From Streptomyces sp. JJ36 (GTDB lineage Bacteria; Actinomycetota; Actinomycetes; Streptomycetales; Streptomycetaceae): 64,000 nucleotides of DNA. The notes below the pieces were generated by a model that did not search any database, had not been told where the DNA came from, and saw only the letters and a program-made list of their open reading frames with translations. The translations under genes and the position numbers were made by a program. The stretch lies in assembly GCF_021696945.1 (NCBI RefSeq), contig NZ_JACYHE010000007.1, positions 62,001-126,000 on the forward strand, in the 5' to 3' direction. Positions 18,688 to 28,400 of this stretch are shown piece after piece (position 1 is the first letter of the stretch; every line of letters starts with the position of its first letter).

Positions 18688-21039
18688 ATGGCCGCTCTCG
18701 CCCGGTGGTGTCTCCGCCGCCGACTCCTCGTCGCCGTGCTGTGGCTGGTGGCGCTCGCGGGCACCGCGGCGGCCGCGACCGCCGCCGGCAGCGCCTACTC
18801 CAACGACTACGCCGTCCCCGAGACCGCGTCCGGCCGGGCCGCCACGCTGCTCGCCGAGGGCTTCCCGGACCGCGCAGGTGACAGCAGCACGGTGGTGTGG
18901 CGGTCCGCCGGTACCCCGGACGGCGTACGGGAGGCCGGCGTCGAGCAGCGCATGACCCGGCTGCTGGCCGACCTCGGCGGGCAACCCGCGGTGTCCCGGG
19001 TCACCGGCCCGTACGGATCCGGCGACGCCCGTCTGATCAGCGACGACGGGCACACCGCCTACGCCCGGCTGCACTTCCGGGGGCCCGTCGAGGACCTGCC
19101 GGAGGACCAGGTCGCCGCGGTGCGCGGCCTCGCCCGCGAGGCCCGCGGGGACGTGCCCGGGCTAGAGGTCGCACTCGGCGGGCGCGGCCTGAACCTCGCG
19201 GAGGCCGGCAGCGGCTCCGCCCGGGTGAGCGAGGCGGTCGGCGTGCTGGCCGCCGCCGCGGTGCTGCTCTTCGCCTTCGGCTCGTTCGCCGCCATGCTGC
19301 TGCCGCTGGTGACCGCGCTGGTCAGCGTGGGCACCGGCTATCTCGGCATCCAGCTCCTCGGGCACGTCACCACCGTCGCCGACTTCGCACCCATGCTCGG
19401 CACCCTGATCGGGCTCGGGGTCGGCATCGACTACGCGCTCTTCATCGTCACCCGGCACCGCCGCGGGCTGAAGGAGGGCCTGCCGGTCGCCGTGGCGGCC
19501 GAGCGCGCCCTGGCCTCCGCGGGGCGGGCCGTGGTGTTCGCGGGCGTGACCGTCTGCATCGCGTTGCTCGGCATGCTGGTGCTGCGCCTGGACTTCCTGT
19601 TCGGCGTGGCGGTGGCCGGCTCGCTGACCGTACTGCTGGCGGTGCTGGCCTCGGTCACCCTGCTGCCCGCCCTGCTGGGGGCGATCGGGCGGCGGGCGCT
19701 GAGCCGCCGCGAGCGGCGCCGGCGGGCGGCGGACCCGGCCGCCGAGGAGGGCACCACCGGAGCCGCCCGCTGGTCCGCCTTCGTCGAGCGGCGCCCCCGG
19801 CTGCTGGGCGCGCTGGCCGCCGCGGTCATGCTCGCCCTGGCGCTGCCCGTGCTGGGGCTCCGGCTGGGCACCCCCGGCCCGGCGGACCAGCCCGCCGGGT
19901 CCGCCGGCCGGCAGGCGTACGACCTGCTGGCCGAGGGCTTCGGGCCCGGGGTGAACGGCCCGTTGACGCTCGTCGCCGAGCTCGACGGCGCAGCGGGGAA
20001 GCTGGCCTTCGGCGAACTGACCGGCACGCTGCGCGAGGTGCCGGGCGTCGCCGGGGTGACCGGTTCGGAGGTGAACGGCAGCGGGGAGGTCGGCGCCGTC
20101 ACGGTCGTACCGGAGACCGGGCCGCAGGACGGGGCCACCTCGCGGCTGGTGGAGCGGCTCCGCACCGACGTGCTGCCCGAAGCGGTCGCGGACCGCCCGC
20201 TGCGGGTGCACGTGGGCGGGCCCACGGCCGGGCAGGACGACTTCGCCGCCGCCGTCCTGGACCGGCTTCCCGCCTTCCTGGCGACCGTCGTCGCTCTCGG
20301 GTGCGCCCTGCTGCTGCTCGCCTTCCGCAGCGTCGGCATACCGCTCAAGGCGGCGCTGATGAACGTGCTGGCGGTGGCCGCCTCCTTCGGCGTGGTGGTG
20401 GCCGTCTTCCAGTGGGGCTGGGGCAGCGGCCTGCTCGGGCTCGGCGGTGCGGGACCCGTCGAGCCCTTCCTGCCGGTCGTCATGATCGCGGTGCTCTTCG
20501 GCCTCTCCATGGACTACCAGGTGTTCCTGGTCAGCCGGATGTACGAGGAGTGGCGGGCGACCGGCGACAACCGGCGGGCCGTCCGGGTGGGCCTGGCGGA
20601 GACCGGCCGGGTGATCAACTGCGCGGCCGCCATCATGATCGCCGTGTTCGGCGCCTTCGTCCTCAGCGGGGACCGGATCATCGCCATGTTCGGGATCGGT
20701 CTGGCCACCGCCGTGGCGCTGGACGCGTACGTGCTCCGCACCCTGCTGGTGCCGGCCCTGATGCACCTGCTGGGCGGCGCCAACTGGTGGCTCCCGGCCT
20801 GGGTGGAGCGCCGGCTGCCGCGCATCGGCATCGAGACGCCGGCCGCCGCACCCGCACCCGCACCCGCGCCCGCAGCCGCGCCGGCTCCGGCACCGGCCTC
20901 CGCGGCGGTCGGCGCACACGCCGCCGCGCGGCCCGGGGCGGCGGCTCCGGAGGCCTCCCCGGCGGTTCCGCCGCAGCACCCCTCGCCCACCGGGGCCCGC
21001 GGCCCCGCCGCCGTCCGGGGATCCGAGACCCGGCCGTAA
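18688..21039 (+). CDS. MMPL family RND-type transporter
   Basis: A 783 aa membrane protein with two repeats of the MMPL/SSD architecture. One membrane helix is at residues 10-30. An extracytoplasmic domain and a five-helix bundle follow (AVGVLAAAAVLLFAFGSF onward), then a second copy beginning LLGALAAAVMLALALPVL. The conserved GIDYALFIVTRHR and MDYQVFLVSRMYEEW segments carry the proton-relay Asp-Tyr pairs of the family. Such proteins export lipids, pigments or drugs. The C-terminus is a low-complexity Ala-Pro tail (about residues 715-783). No regulator or biosynthetic gene is next to it, so the cargo is unknown. Confidence 0.9.
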   Translation: MAALARWCLRRRLLVAVLWLVALAGTAAAATAAGSAYSNDYAVPETASGRAATLLAEGFPDRAGDSSTVVWRSAGTPDGVREAGVEQRMTRLLADLGGQPAVSRVTGPYGSGDARLISDDGHTAYARLHFRGPVEDLPEDQVAAVRGLAREARGDVPGLEVALGGRGLNLAEAGSGSARVSEAVGVLAAAAVLLFAFGSFAAMLLPLVTALVSVGTGYLGIQLLGHVTTVADFAPMLGTLIGLGVGIDYALFIVTRHRRGLKEGLPVAVAAERALASAGRAVVFAGVTVCIALLGMLVLRLDFLFGVAVAGSLTVLLAVLASVTLLPALLGAIGRRALSRRERRRRAADPAAEEGTTGAARWSAFVERRPRLLGALAAAVMLALALPVLGLRLGTPGPADQPAGSAGRQAYDLLAEGFGPGVNGPLTLVAELDGAAGKLAFGELTGTLREVPGVAGVTGSEVNGSGEVGAVTVVPETGPQDGATSRLVERLRTDVLPEAVADRPLRVHVGGPTAGQDDFAAAVLDRLPAFLATVVALGCALLLLAFRSVGIPLKAALMNVLAVAASFGVVVAVFQWGWGSGLLGLGGAGPVEPFLPVVMIAVLFGLSMDYQVFLVSRMYEEWRATGDNRRAVRVGLAETGRVINCAAAIMIAVFGAFVLSGDRIIAMFGIGLATAVALDAYVLRTLLVPALMHLLGGANWWLPAWVERRLPRIGIETPAAAPAPAPAPAAAPAPAPASAAVGAHAAARPGAAAPEASPAVPPQHPSPTGARGPAAVRGSETRP

Positions 21040-21101
21040 GACCCCCATGCCCGCAGCCCGGGGAGGCTGGCCTCGCCCGGCTGCTGCCCGGCCTGGAGCC
21101 G

Positions 21102-21129
21102 CCGGGTCGCCGAATCCCCGGCGACCCGG
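21102..21129. terminator. bidirectional hairpin between convergent genes
   Basis: CCGGGTCGCCG (21102-21112) pairs perfectly with CGGCGACCCGG (21119-21129), with a 6-nt loop. It lies between the MMPL gene and the converging small gene and can serve both strands. Confidence 0.7.
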
Positions 21130-21197
21130 GTGGCCCGGTGCCTCCTTGCCCGGCGGGCCCCCTCGCGTGCCCGCGGTTGTCGGCGTGCCCCGGCGGG

Positions 21198-21437
21198 TCA
21201 GGCGTCCCCGGCGTCCCCCGGGTCCGCGGTGGTCGCGGAGTCCTCCTCCGGCCGCGGCCGCGGCGGCAGCACCGCGTCGGTCTGCGAGGCGATCACCACC
21301 GTCCCGGAGTCCAGGTCCACCGGCCCGCAGCCGGGCCCGTGGTCGCCCTCGACCATCCGGGTGTGATCCAGCCGCTGCCGCTCGTCCTCGGTGTGTTTGG
21401 CGCTGGGGTTGAACAGTTCCTGGCTCAGGTCGAGCAT
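21198..21437 (-). CDS. small conserved protein, DUF6191-like
   Basis: A 79 aa hydrophilic protein. Residues 7-50 (ELFNPSAKHTEDERQRLDHTR, then GPVDLDSGTVVI) look like the short actinobacterial family I know as DUF6191; the identification is from memory of the motif. The C-terminus is acidic and disordered. There is no signal peptide, but the hydrophobic N-terminus MLDLSQELF might associate with a membrane or partner. Function unknown. It lies just upstream of the sugar dehydrogenase lipoprotein gene on the same strand, 98 bp away. Confidence 0.65.
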   Translation of the reverse strand: MLDLSQELFNPSAKHTEDERQRLDHTRMVEGDHGPGCGPVDLDSGTVVIASQTDAVLPPRPRPEEDSATTADPGDAGDA

Positions 21438-21535
21438 GGTCGCGAGTTCCTTCCCCCCACCCCCTTCGGGGCAGAACGACGGTGCCGGACGACGGGTGCC
21501 GTCCCGCGGGGTGCTCCGGGGTCCGGCGTCCTCCC

Positions 21536-22714
21536 TCAGCGCACCGTGAGCCTCAGGATACGGTCGTCACCGCTCTCCGGGGTCCCCCGTGTGTCCGTCT
21601 CGCTGGTCACCAGCCAGACCTCGCCGGGACCGGCGGAGACCACCGTGCGCAGCCGTCCGTACCGCTCCTCCAGGAACGCCTGGGGCTCGGCCGAGAGTTC
21701 CGTGCCGCGCAGCGGGACGCGCCACAGCCGTTCGCCGCGGAGCGCGGCCATCCACACCGAGCCCTTCGCCGTGGCGATGCCGCTGGGCGACGCCTCCGCC
21801 GGGCGCCACTGGGCCACCGGGTCGGTGAACCCCTCGCGGCCGGCCTTGCCCTCCACCTCCGGCCAGCCGTAGTTGCCGCCGGGCTTGACGAGGTTGAGCT
21901 CGTCCCAGGTGTCCTGGCCGAACTCGGAGGCCCAGAGGCGCTCCTCGGCGTCCCAGGCGAGCCCCTGCACGTTGCGGTGGCCCTTGGAGTAGACGACCGA
22001 GTCCGGGTCGGGGTTGCCGTGCCCGGGCGGCTCGCCGTCCGGGGTCATGCGCAGGATCTTGCCGGCCGGGGAGTCGTCGTCCTGGGAGAGCCCGCGGTCG
22101 CCGGTCTCGCCGGTGCCGACGTAGAGCATCCGGTCCGGCCCGAAGGCGATCCGGCCGCCGTTGTGGATCGTGCCCTTGGGAATGCCCTTGAAGACGGTGT
22201 CCGGCGCGCTCAACTGGTCGCCGGGCTGCTCGTCCGGGTCGTAGCGCATCCGGACGACGCGGTTGTCGGAGGCGGTGGTGACGTAGGCGTAGAGGGTGCG
22301 GTCGTCGTCCGGTGGGAGGGCGATGCCCAGCAGCCCGCCCTCGCCGCCGGGGTCGGTGCCCGGTACCGAGCCGACCTCGGTCTGCTCGCCGTTCCCGGTG
22401 TCCACCCGGACGATGTCGCCGGTGTCGCGGGAGGAGACCAGCAGATCGCCGCCGGCGAGCGGCGCGAGCCCCCAGGGCGACTCCAGGTCCTCGGTGACGG
22501 TCTCCCGGACCTGCACGCGGCCCTCGTCCGGTGGCGCTGTCGGCGACCCGGTCCCTCCCGGGGCGGAGCCCGAGGGCCGCGGCGACGTCGTCTCCCCCTC
22601 CGGCTCCCCGGAACCGCCGGACGTGCAGCCCGCCGCGCAGACCACGGCGGCCAGCGCGGCAGCCGTGCCCTTCGCGACGGCCGCCCGTACGGACCGCCTG
22701 GAGAAGTGGCGCAC
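21536..22714 (-). CDS. PQQ-dependent sugar dehydrogenase-like lipoprotein (GSDH/YliI family)
   Basis: A 392 aa secreted protein. The GTG at 22714 follows GGGAGG with 7-nt spacing and gives a signal peptide ending in a lipobox (VCAAGC). The upstream ATG would put non-coding sequence before it. After a Ser/Gly/Pro linker comes a six-bladed beta-propeller: LESPWGLAPLAGGDLLVSSRDTG, GGEGGLLGIALPPD, HNGGRIAFGPDRMLYVGTGE, SKGHRNVQGLAWD and PGGNYGWPEVEG, the hallmarks of soluble glucose dehydrogenase B/Asd-like proteins. It probably oxidises aldoses with PQQ at the cell surface. Confidence 0.87.
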   Translation of the reverse strand: MRHFSRRSVRAAVAKGTAAALAAVVCAAGCTSGGSGEPEGETTSPRPSGSAPGGTGSPTAPPDEGRVQVRETVTEDLESPWGLAPLAGGDLLVSSRDTGDIVRVDTGNGEQTEVGSVPGTDPGGEGGLLGIALPPDDDRTLYAYVTTASDNRVVRMRYDPDEQPGDQLSAPDTVFKGIPKGTIHNGGRIAFGPDRMLYVGTGETGDRGLSQDDDSPAGKILRMTPDGEPPGHGNPDPDSVVYSKGHRNVQGLAWDAEERLWASEFGQDTWDELNLVKPGGNYGWPEVEGKAGREGFTDPVAQWRPAEASPSGIATAKGSVWMAALRGERLWRVPLRGTELSAEPQAFLEERYGRLRTVVSAGPGEVWLVTSETDTRGTPESGDDRILRLTVR

Positions 22715-22826
22715 GATCGTCCTCCCGGAGTCGCCGGTTCCGCCACCGGCCGATGGCTCGCTCTCCAGCACATCACATCGTGGCCGCCCGTGGCGCCGTA
22801 CCGGTCCGGCGCCGGCCCGGGACCGC

Positions 22827-23822
22827 TCAGTCCCAGGAGCCCCGGGCCGGCGGCAGAGCGGCGATCTCCCGCAGGTCCTCCGCGGTGAGCAGCAGGTCCG
22901 CCGCCGCGGCGTTCTCCGCCGCCCAGCGCTCCTTCTTGGTACCGGGCACCGGCACCACCAGCGGACTCTGCGCCAGCAGCCAGGCCAGCGCGACCTGCGC
23001 CGGGGTGGCCGCGCCGTGCCGCTGCGCCACCCGGCGCAGCCCGGCGACGATCGGCTGGTTCGCGGCCATCATCTCGGCGGTGAACCGGGGGTGGCGGGCC
23101 CGTACGTCCTCCGGCTCGAAGCCGCCGCCGGTCGTCAGGGTGCCCGTCAGATAGCCGTTGCCCAGCGGCATCGCGGCCAGGAAGCCCACCCCGCGGGCCT
23201 CGCACCACGGCAGCAGCCCCTCCAGCGCCTCCGGCGACCAGACCGAGAGTTCCGCCTGCACGCTGCTCACCGGGAAGACCTGCTGCACCCGGTCGAGCTG
23301 GCGGAGCGTCGCCTCGTGGATGGCGGCGCCGGCCCTCCGGTCGGCCCGCGCCCCCATGGCGCACAGGCCCAGCGACCGCACCTTCCCGGCCGAGACCAGC
23401 TCCGCCATGGCCCCCCAGGTCTCCTCGACGGGCACCTCGGGGTCGGCGCGGTGCAACTGGTAGAGGTCGATGGTGTCGGTCTGCAGCCGGCGCAGCGAGG
23501 CGTCGCAGGCCCGCCGGACGTAGCCGGGGCGGCCGTTGGCGACGATGTGCTGGTCGCCGACGAGCAGTCCGCACTTGGTGGACACGAAGGCGTCCGCACG
23601 CCGCTCCTTGAGCACCCTGCCGAGCAGCAGCTCGTTGGTGAACGGGCCGTACATGTCGGCGGTGTCGAGCAGCGACACGCCCCGGTCCAGCGCCGCGTGC
23701 ACCGCCCGCAGCGAGGACTCGCCGTCCTGCTCCGAGGCGGAGTACGCCCAGCTCATCGGCATGCAGCCGAGGCCGATCGCCCCCACCTCGAGGGCCGCCG
23801 CACCGATTCTCCTGCGCTCCAC
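22827..23822 (-). CDS. aldo/keto reductase
   Basis: A 331 aa (beta/alpha)8 oxidoreductase. The catalytic tetrad is recognisable: Asp and Tyr in DTADMYGP, Lys in STKCGLL and His in QLHRADPEVP. The NADPH phosphate-binding end VPVPGTKKERWAAENAAAADL is present. The GTG start is preceded by AGGAGG some 12 nt upstream. It is divergent from the 2-hydroxyacid dehydrogenase gene, with an 81-bp shared promoter region. The substrate is unknown. Confidence 0.9.
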   Translation of the reverse strand: MERRRIGAAALEVGAIGLGCMPMSWAYSASEQDGESSLRAVHAALDRGVSLLDTADMYGPFTNELLLGRVLKERRADAFVSTKCGLLVGDQHIVANGRPGYVRRACDASLRRLQTDTIDLYQLHRADPEVPVEETWGAMAELVSAGKVRSLGLCAMGARADRRAGAAIHEATLRQLDRVQQVFPVSSVQAELSVWSPEALEGLLPWCEARGVGFLAAMPLGNGYLTGTLTTGGGFEPEDVRARHPRFTAEMMAANQPIVAGLRRVAQRHGAATPAQVALAWLLAQSPLVVPVPGTKKERWAAENAAAADLLLTAEDLREIAALPPARGSWD

Positions 23823-23891
23823 CTGGACGAGCTCCCTCCTGACGCCCCCAAACTAGCGGGTGCCGCCGGGACGCCACCGGCCCGCCTCGCA

Positions 23892-23897
23892 TAGCCT
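23892..23897 (+). promoter_or_regulatory. -10 box of leaderless 2-hydroxyacid dehydrogenase gene
   Basis: TAGCCT ends 6 nt before the ATG at 23904, with no RBS, matching the leaderless pattern seen elsewhere in the window. Confidence 0.5.
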
Positions 23898-23903
23898 CTG
23901 GCC

Positions 23904-24887
23904 ATGGCTTCCGCATCTCCGGCCTCCGGCCTGCCGCCGGCCACCGACGTATGGCTTCCGGTACCGCCCGACGAGATCGACGGTCTCCCCGTCGGACCCG
24001 GATACCGCTTCTGGGACGGCGCCGCCGGGTTCCCCGCCGACCCGGAGCGGTGCGCGTTCTACGTCGTGCCCTACATGAAGGGTGCCGAGGTCGCCGTACG
24101 ACCGCTGCGCCACATGACGCAGGTGCGGGTCGTGCAGACGCTGACCGCGGGCATCGACCACGTCGCGCCCGCCGTACCGGGGCTGCCCGCCGGGACGGTG
24201 CTGTGCAACGCCCGCGGCGTGCACGACGCCAGCACGGCGGAGCTCGCGCTGGCCCTCACGCTGGCCTCGCTCCGCCGCATTCCGGAGTTCGTACGGGCGC
24301 AGCAGCGGGAGAGCTGGGAGCCGGGAACACACCCGGCACTGGCGGACAGGACGGTGCTGATCGTGGGCTACGGGGCGATCGGCGGCGCGGTGGAGGACCG
24401 GCTGCTCCCGTTCGAGGTGGCGGAGGTGTTGCGGGTGGCGCGCACGGCGCGCGAGGCCGACCGCGGGCCGGTGCACGGCTTGGGTGCGCTCCCGGAACTG
24501 CTTCCGCGCGCCGACGTCGTGATCCTGTGCACGCCCCTCACCGAGCAGACCCGCGGACTGGCGGACGCGGAGTTCCTCTCCCGTATGCGGGACGGCGGCC
24601 TGCTGGTCAACGTGGCCCGCGGGGGAGTGGTGGACACCGAGGCGCTGCTGGCGGAGGTGGCGACGGGCCGGCTGCGGGCGGCGCTGGACGTCACGGATCC
24701 GGAACCGCTGCCGCCCGGTCACCCGCTCTGGCGCGCGCCCGGTGTGCTCATCAGCCCCCATGTGGGCGGCCCCACCTCGGCTTTCCTGCCGCGTGCCAAG
24801 CGGCTGCTGCGGGCCCAGCTGACCCGCTGGGCGGCCGGGGAGCCGGTGGAGCACGTGGTCGCGGTGGCCGGCACCCAGGGGCGCTGA
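23904..24887 (+). CDS. D-isomer 2-hydroxyacid dehydrogenase (NAD-binding) family protein
   Basis: A 327 aa protein. The catalytic domain starts with TDVWLPVPPDEIDGLP. The NAD-binding motif VLIVGYGAIGGAVEDRL is near residue 150. Active-site residues follow in NVARGGVVDTEALL (Arg), DVTDPEPLPPGHPLW (Glu) and ISPHVGGPTSAF (His). The overall length and motifs fit phosphoglycerate/glyoxylate-reductase-like enzymes. Its 3' end is immediately followed by an 11-bp repeat array. The substrate cannot be assigned. Confidence 0.88.
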   Translation: MASASPASGLPPATDVWLPVPPDEIDGLPVGPGYRFWDGAAGFPADPERCAFYVVPYMKGAEVAVRPLRHMTQVRVVQTLTAGIDHVAPAVPGLPAGTVLCNARGVHDASTAELALALTLASLRRIPEFVRAQQRESWEPGTHPALADRTVLIVGYGAIGGAVEDRLLPFEVAEVLRVARTAREADRGPVHGLGALPELLPRADVVILCTPLTEQTRGLADAEFLSRMRDGGLLVNVARGGVVDTEALLAEVATGRLRAALDVTDPEPLPPGHPLWRAPGVLISPHVGGPTSAFLPRAKRLLRAQLTRWAAGEPVEHVVAVAGTQGR

Positions 24888-25424
24888 CGGAACGCTGAGG
24901 GAACGCTGAGGAACGCCCACGGAACGCTGAGGGAGCACTGAGCACTGAGATCCACTGAGGGAGTGTTGAGGGAGCGCTGAGGGGGCGCTGAGACTGCACC
25001 GAGGGGCCGCCGGGGCTGACGGCTTCGGACGGGCGCGCGCGGAGTCCGGGCGGCGCCCGGGGCGTCTTCGGCCCCGCAGGGCGCCCCCACGCGCCCGGAA
25101 AACCCCGGCGAAGGCCGGGGAGAAAGCCGGAGAACGAGTATCTTTCCAGGTCGTCACGTTCTGTATCGGAACTATGTCCCTGAGTGACCATCCTGGTGTA
25201 TCGTCCCGACGGGGGGCGAAACCAGGACACGAGGGGGGCGACGGGCGAATGCGCGGCCAATGGACGAACCGCCGAATGCGGCACGCAGTGTGCTGCATCC
25301 ACCGGAAGCACCTGACCCACACGACCCACCCGGCCCAGACGACCCACCTGACCCGCCGGACGCGTGCGGCGCACCGGATACACCGGCCGAGCCGGCGCCC
25401 GCCCCGTGCTCCGGGGAGGGCGCG
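24888..25424 (+). other. intergenic region, 537 bp, upstream of GGDEF gene
   Basis: It holds the 11-bp repeat array (24889-25004), a GC-rich stretch, a short hairpin CCCCGGC-GAAG-GCCGGGG at 25103-25120, and a distinctly AT-richer segment around 25125-25200 that probably contains the promoter of the downstream GGDEF gene. An in-frame ATG at 25260 could extend that gene by 55 codons. The extension has many A/T third positions and is Asp-Pro repeats, so it is treated as leader. Confidence 0.5.
24889..25004 (+). repeat. degenerate 11-bp tandem repeat (GGAGCGCTGAG type)
   Basis: About nine imperfect units of GGAACGCTGAG, GGAGCGCTGAG or GGGGCGCTGAG follow the 2-hydroxyacid dehydrogenase stop. Each ends in CTGAG or TTGAG. 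The period is mostly 11 bp, with two short or irregular units in the middle. No protein-coding signal is seen. A similar short run (CGCTGAGGAACGCCGAGGAACGCC) occurs near 53031. Confidence 0.7.
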
Positions 25425-28400
25425 ATGAGCGCCCCGGGCGCGGCCCAGCCGGGGAACTGCTGGGCCCGCCCCGGAGCGATGCTGCGGCCCGGCGGCCCCG
25501 CCGAGCGTCGCGCGGGGACGCTGGCCCGGCTGCTGGTCACCGTGGTGTGCGGCGGATACGCCGCGGGTGCCGCCGTCGGCTGGGGCTCCCCGGTGCTCGC
25601 CCGTGTCATGGGCGACTTCGGGCTGAGCGCCGCCGCCCTGCTCGCCGCGGGCTCCTGCCTGTGGTATGCGCGCACCCAGCGCGGCAGCCGGTTCCGGCCC
25701 GCCTGGTTCCTCTTCGGCGTCTCCTCCGCCATGGCCGGCCTGGGCAACGGCGTCTGGGGCTGGTACGAGGTGGTGCTGCGGCAGCCGGTGCCGCAGCCCT
25801 CCGCCGCGGACTTCTGCTTCCTGCTCTTCGCACCGCCCGCCATCATCGGGCTGCTGGTGCTCGCCAAACGCCCCGTGACCCGGGCCGGATGGGTCTGCCT
25901 CGCCCTGGACGCCTGGCTGATCGGCGGCTCGCTGCTCACGCTCTCCTGGTCGCTGGCGCTCGCGCACGGCTCCTGGCAGGGCGAACCGGTGGCGTACGCC
26001 GCACTCGGCCTGGCCTACCCGTTGCTGGACATCGTGCTGGTCAGCATGGTGCTGGCGCTGCACTTCCGGCGGTCCTCCGCGGACCGCCCGGCGATCAACA
26101 CCGCGATCGGCGCCCTGGCGCTGACGGTCCTGTGCGACGCGCTGTTCACCTCGCCGCTGCTGCGCGAGAGCTACCGGTCGGGGCATCTGCTGGACGCCGG
26201 CTGGTTCGCCGGCTCCATCCTGCTCGCGTACGCGCCCTGGGTGGGCCGGGTGCGCAGCCTCCCCGACCCGTACGCCGCCGGGGACCGGCCCGCGGCGGCC
26301 GGCCCGCCGGCGCCGCCGCACAGCCGGCCGATCAGCGGCTCGCTCTCCGCGCTCACGCCCTACCTCGCCGCCGCGGTGTGCACCCTCGGCGTCATCCACA
26401 CCTCCCTGGTGGGGCACGCCGTCGACCGCGTGGTGCTCTTCACCGGCTGCACGGTGGTGCTGGCACTGGTCGTGCGGCAGGGCATCATGCTGCTGGACAA
26501 CATCACGCTGACCCAGGAGCTCGCCCAGAAGGAGAGCCACTTCCGGTCCCTGGTGCAGGGCTCCAGCGACGTCATCATGATCGCCGCGCCCTCCGGCGTG
26601 CTGCGCTACGTCTCCCCGGCCGCCGTCGGCGTCTACGGCCGGGAGGGCGACCAGCTCGTCGGCTCGGAGCTGGCCTCCCTGATCCACCCCGAGGATCTGG
26701 CGCGGGTGCTGCACGAACTGCGTCGCTTCCTCGCGGCGCCGCCGGACACGGAGCCGTCCACCCGTATCGAGTGCCGCTTCCGGCACGGCAGGGGGCACTG
26801 GCTCAACGTGGAGTCCACCGTGAACCGCTACCACGGCGGCCTCATCTTCAACAGCCGCGACGTGACCGAACGCGTGCGCCTCCAGGCCCAGCTCCAGCAC
26901 AACGCCTCACACGACCCGCTGACCGACCTGCCCAACCGGGCGCTCTTCACCGAGCGGGTCCGGCAGGCGCTCTCCGGGCGCCGTGGCGCCGACGCGGGAG
27001 CCGCCGTGCTCTACATCGACCTGGACGGCTTCAAGGCGGTGAACGACACCATCGGACACCAGGCGGGCGACGAACTGCTGGTGGCCGCCGGGCACCGGCT
27101 GCGGCGCTCGGTGCGTGCCGGGGACACCGCCGCCCGGCTCGGCGGGGACGAGTTCGCCGCCCTCATCCTGGGCGACGGCCCGCCGGAGGCCCGCGGCCCC
27201 GAGGAGCGCGAGCAGCGGGTACGGGAGATCGCCGACCGTCTCCGGCTGACCCTCTCCGAGCCGTACGGGGTCCAGGGCGCCGAGGCGCGGGTGGCCGCCT
27301 CCATCGGCATCGCCTTCGCCGAACCGGGCATCTCGCCCGCGACGCTGCTGCGCAACGCCGACCTCGCCATGTACCGCGCCAAGAAGGGGGGCAAGAACCG
27401 CGTCGAGGTGTACGCCCCCCAGCTCCAGGAGGACGTGGTGCGCCAGGCCGAGGCGGCCACCCGGCTGGGCGGGGCCCTGCGGGACGGCAGGTTCGCCCTG
27501 CTGCACCAGCCCGTCGTCGAGCTGCGTGGCGGCCGCATCACCTCGGTCGCCGCCCAGGCCCGCTGGCGGTCACCGCAGGGGATACTCTTCACGCCCGCCG
27601 AGTTCCTCCGGGCGGACGGCGCACCAGGCGGCGAGCTGCCCGCCGAGCAGGTGGCCCGGATGGGGGGCTGGTTGCTGGAGGAGGCGGTCGAGCAGGCCGC
27701 CCGGCGGCGGCAGGCCGGGCTCGACGTCCCGGTGACCGTGCGCCTCTCCGCGCGCCGATTCGCCGAGGGGACGGCCGGCCCCGGCCAGGTGGAGGCCCTG
27801 CTGTCCCGGCACGGCCTCGCCCCCGAGGCGCTGGTGCTGGAGCTCTCGGTGAGCGACCCGGACATCCCGCTGGACGAGCTGGAGGAGCGGCTGACGTTGC
27901 TGCGCAAGCTGGGCGTGGGCATCGCCCTGGACGGCTTCGGCAGCGGGGGCGCCGCCCTCGCCGCGCTGCGCCGCCTGCCGCTGGACGTGCTCTGCCTGGA
28001 TCGCGGCCTGGTGGAGGGGATCGCCGAGTCGGCCCGGCTGCGCACCATCACGGCCGGGCTGCTGCGGATCGCCGAGGAGCTCGGGCTCTCCTCCGTCGCG
28101 GAGGGCGTCGACCTGCCGGAGCAGGTCTCGGTGCTGCGCGCCCTGGGCTGCACGCACGCGCTGGGCGCCGCCTTCTCCGGTGCCCTCGACGAGCACCGGC
28201 TGCGGCGGGCGCTCGGCCGGGGCGGCTACCCGATGCCGGGTGTGCCGGTGCAGGCCGGCCCGGTCACGGCGGCCCGCGCCCAGCGGAGCGGGACACCGGG
28301 AGGCCAGCTCCCGGTGGGGCGGGTTCCCGGGGGTCCGGCGGGTCCGGGTGTGCCGGCCGGAGCGGGAGGCGCGGGGGCCCCGGCCGGGCCGGCGCCTGCG

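Noticed and set aside
24850..25010. CRISPR-like array
   Set aside because: Units are only 11 bp and abut with no spacers.
25260..25424. Longer N-terminus of the PAS-GGDEF protein from ATG 25260
   Set aside because: Codons in this stretch are rich in A/T third positions (GAA, CCA, CAT, GAT, CCT), unlike the gene body, and there is a good RBS before ATG 25425.
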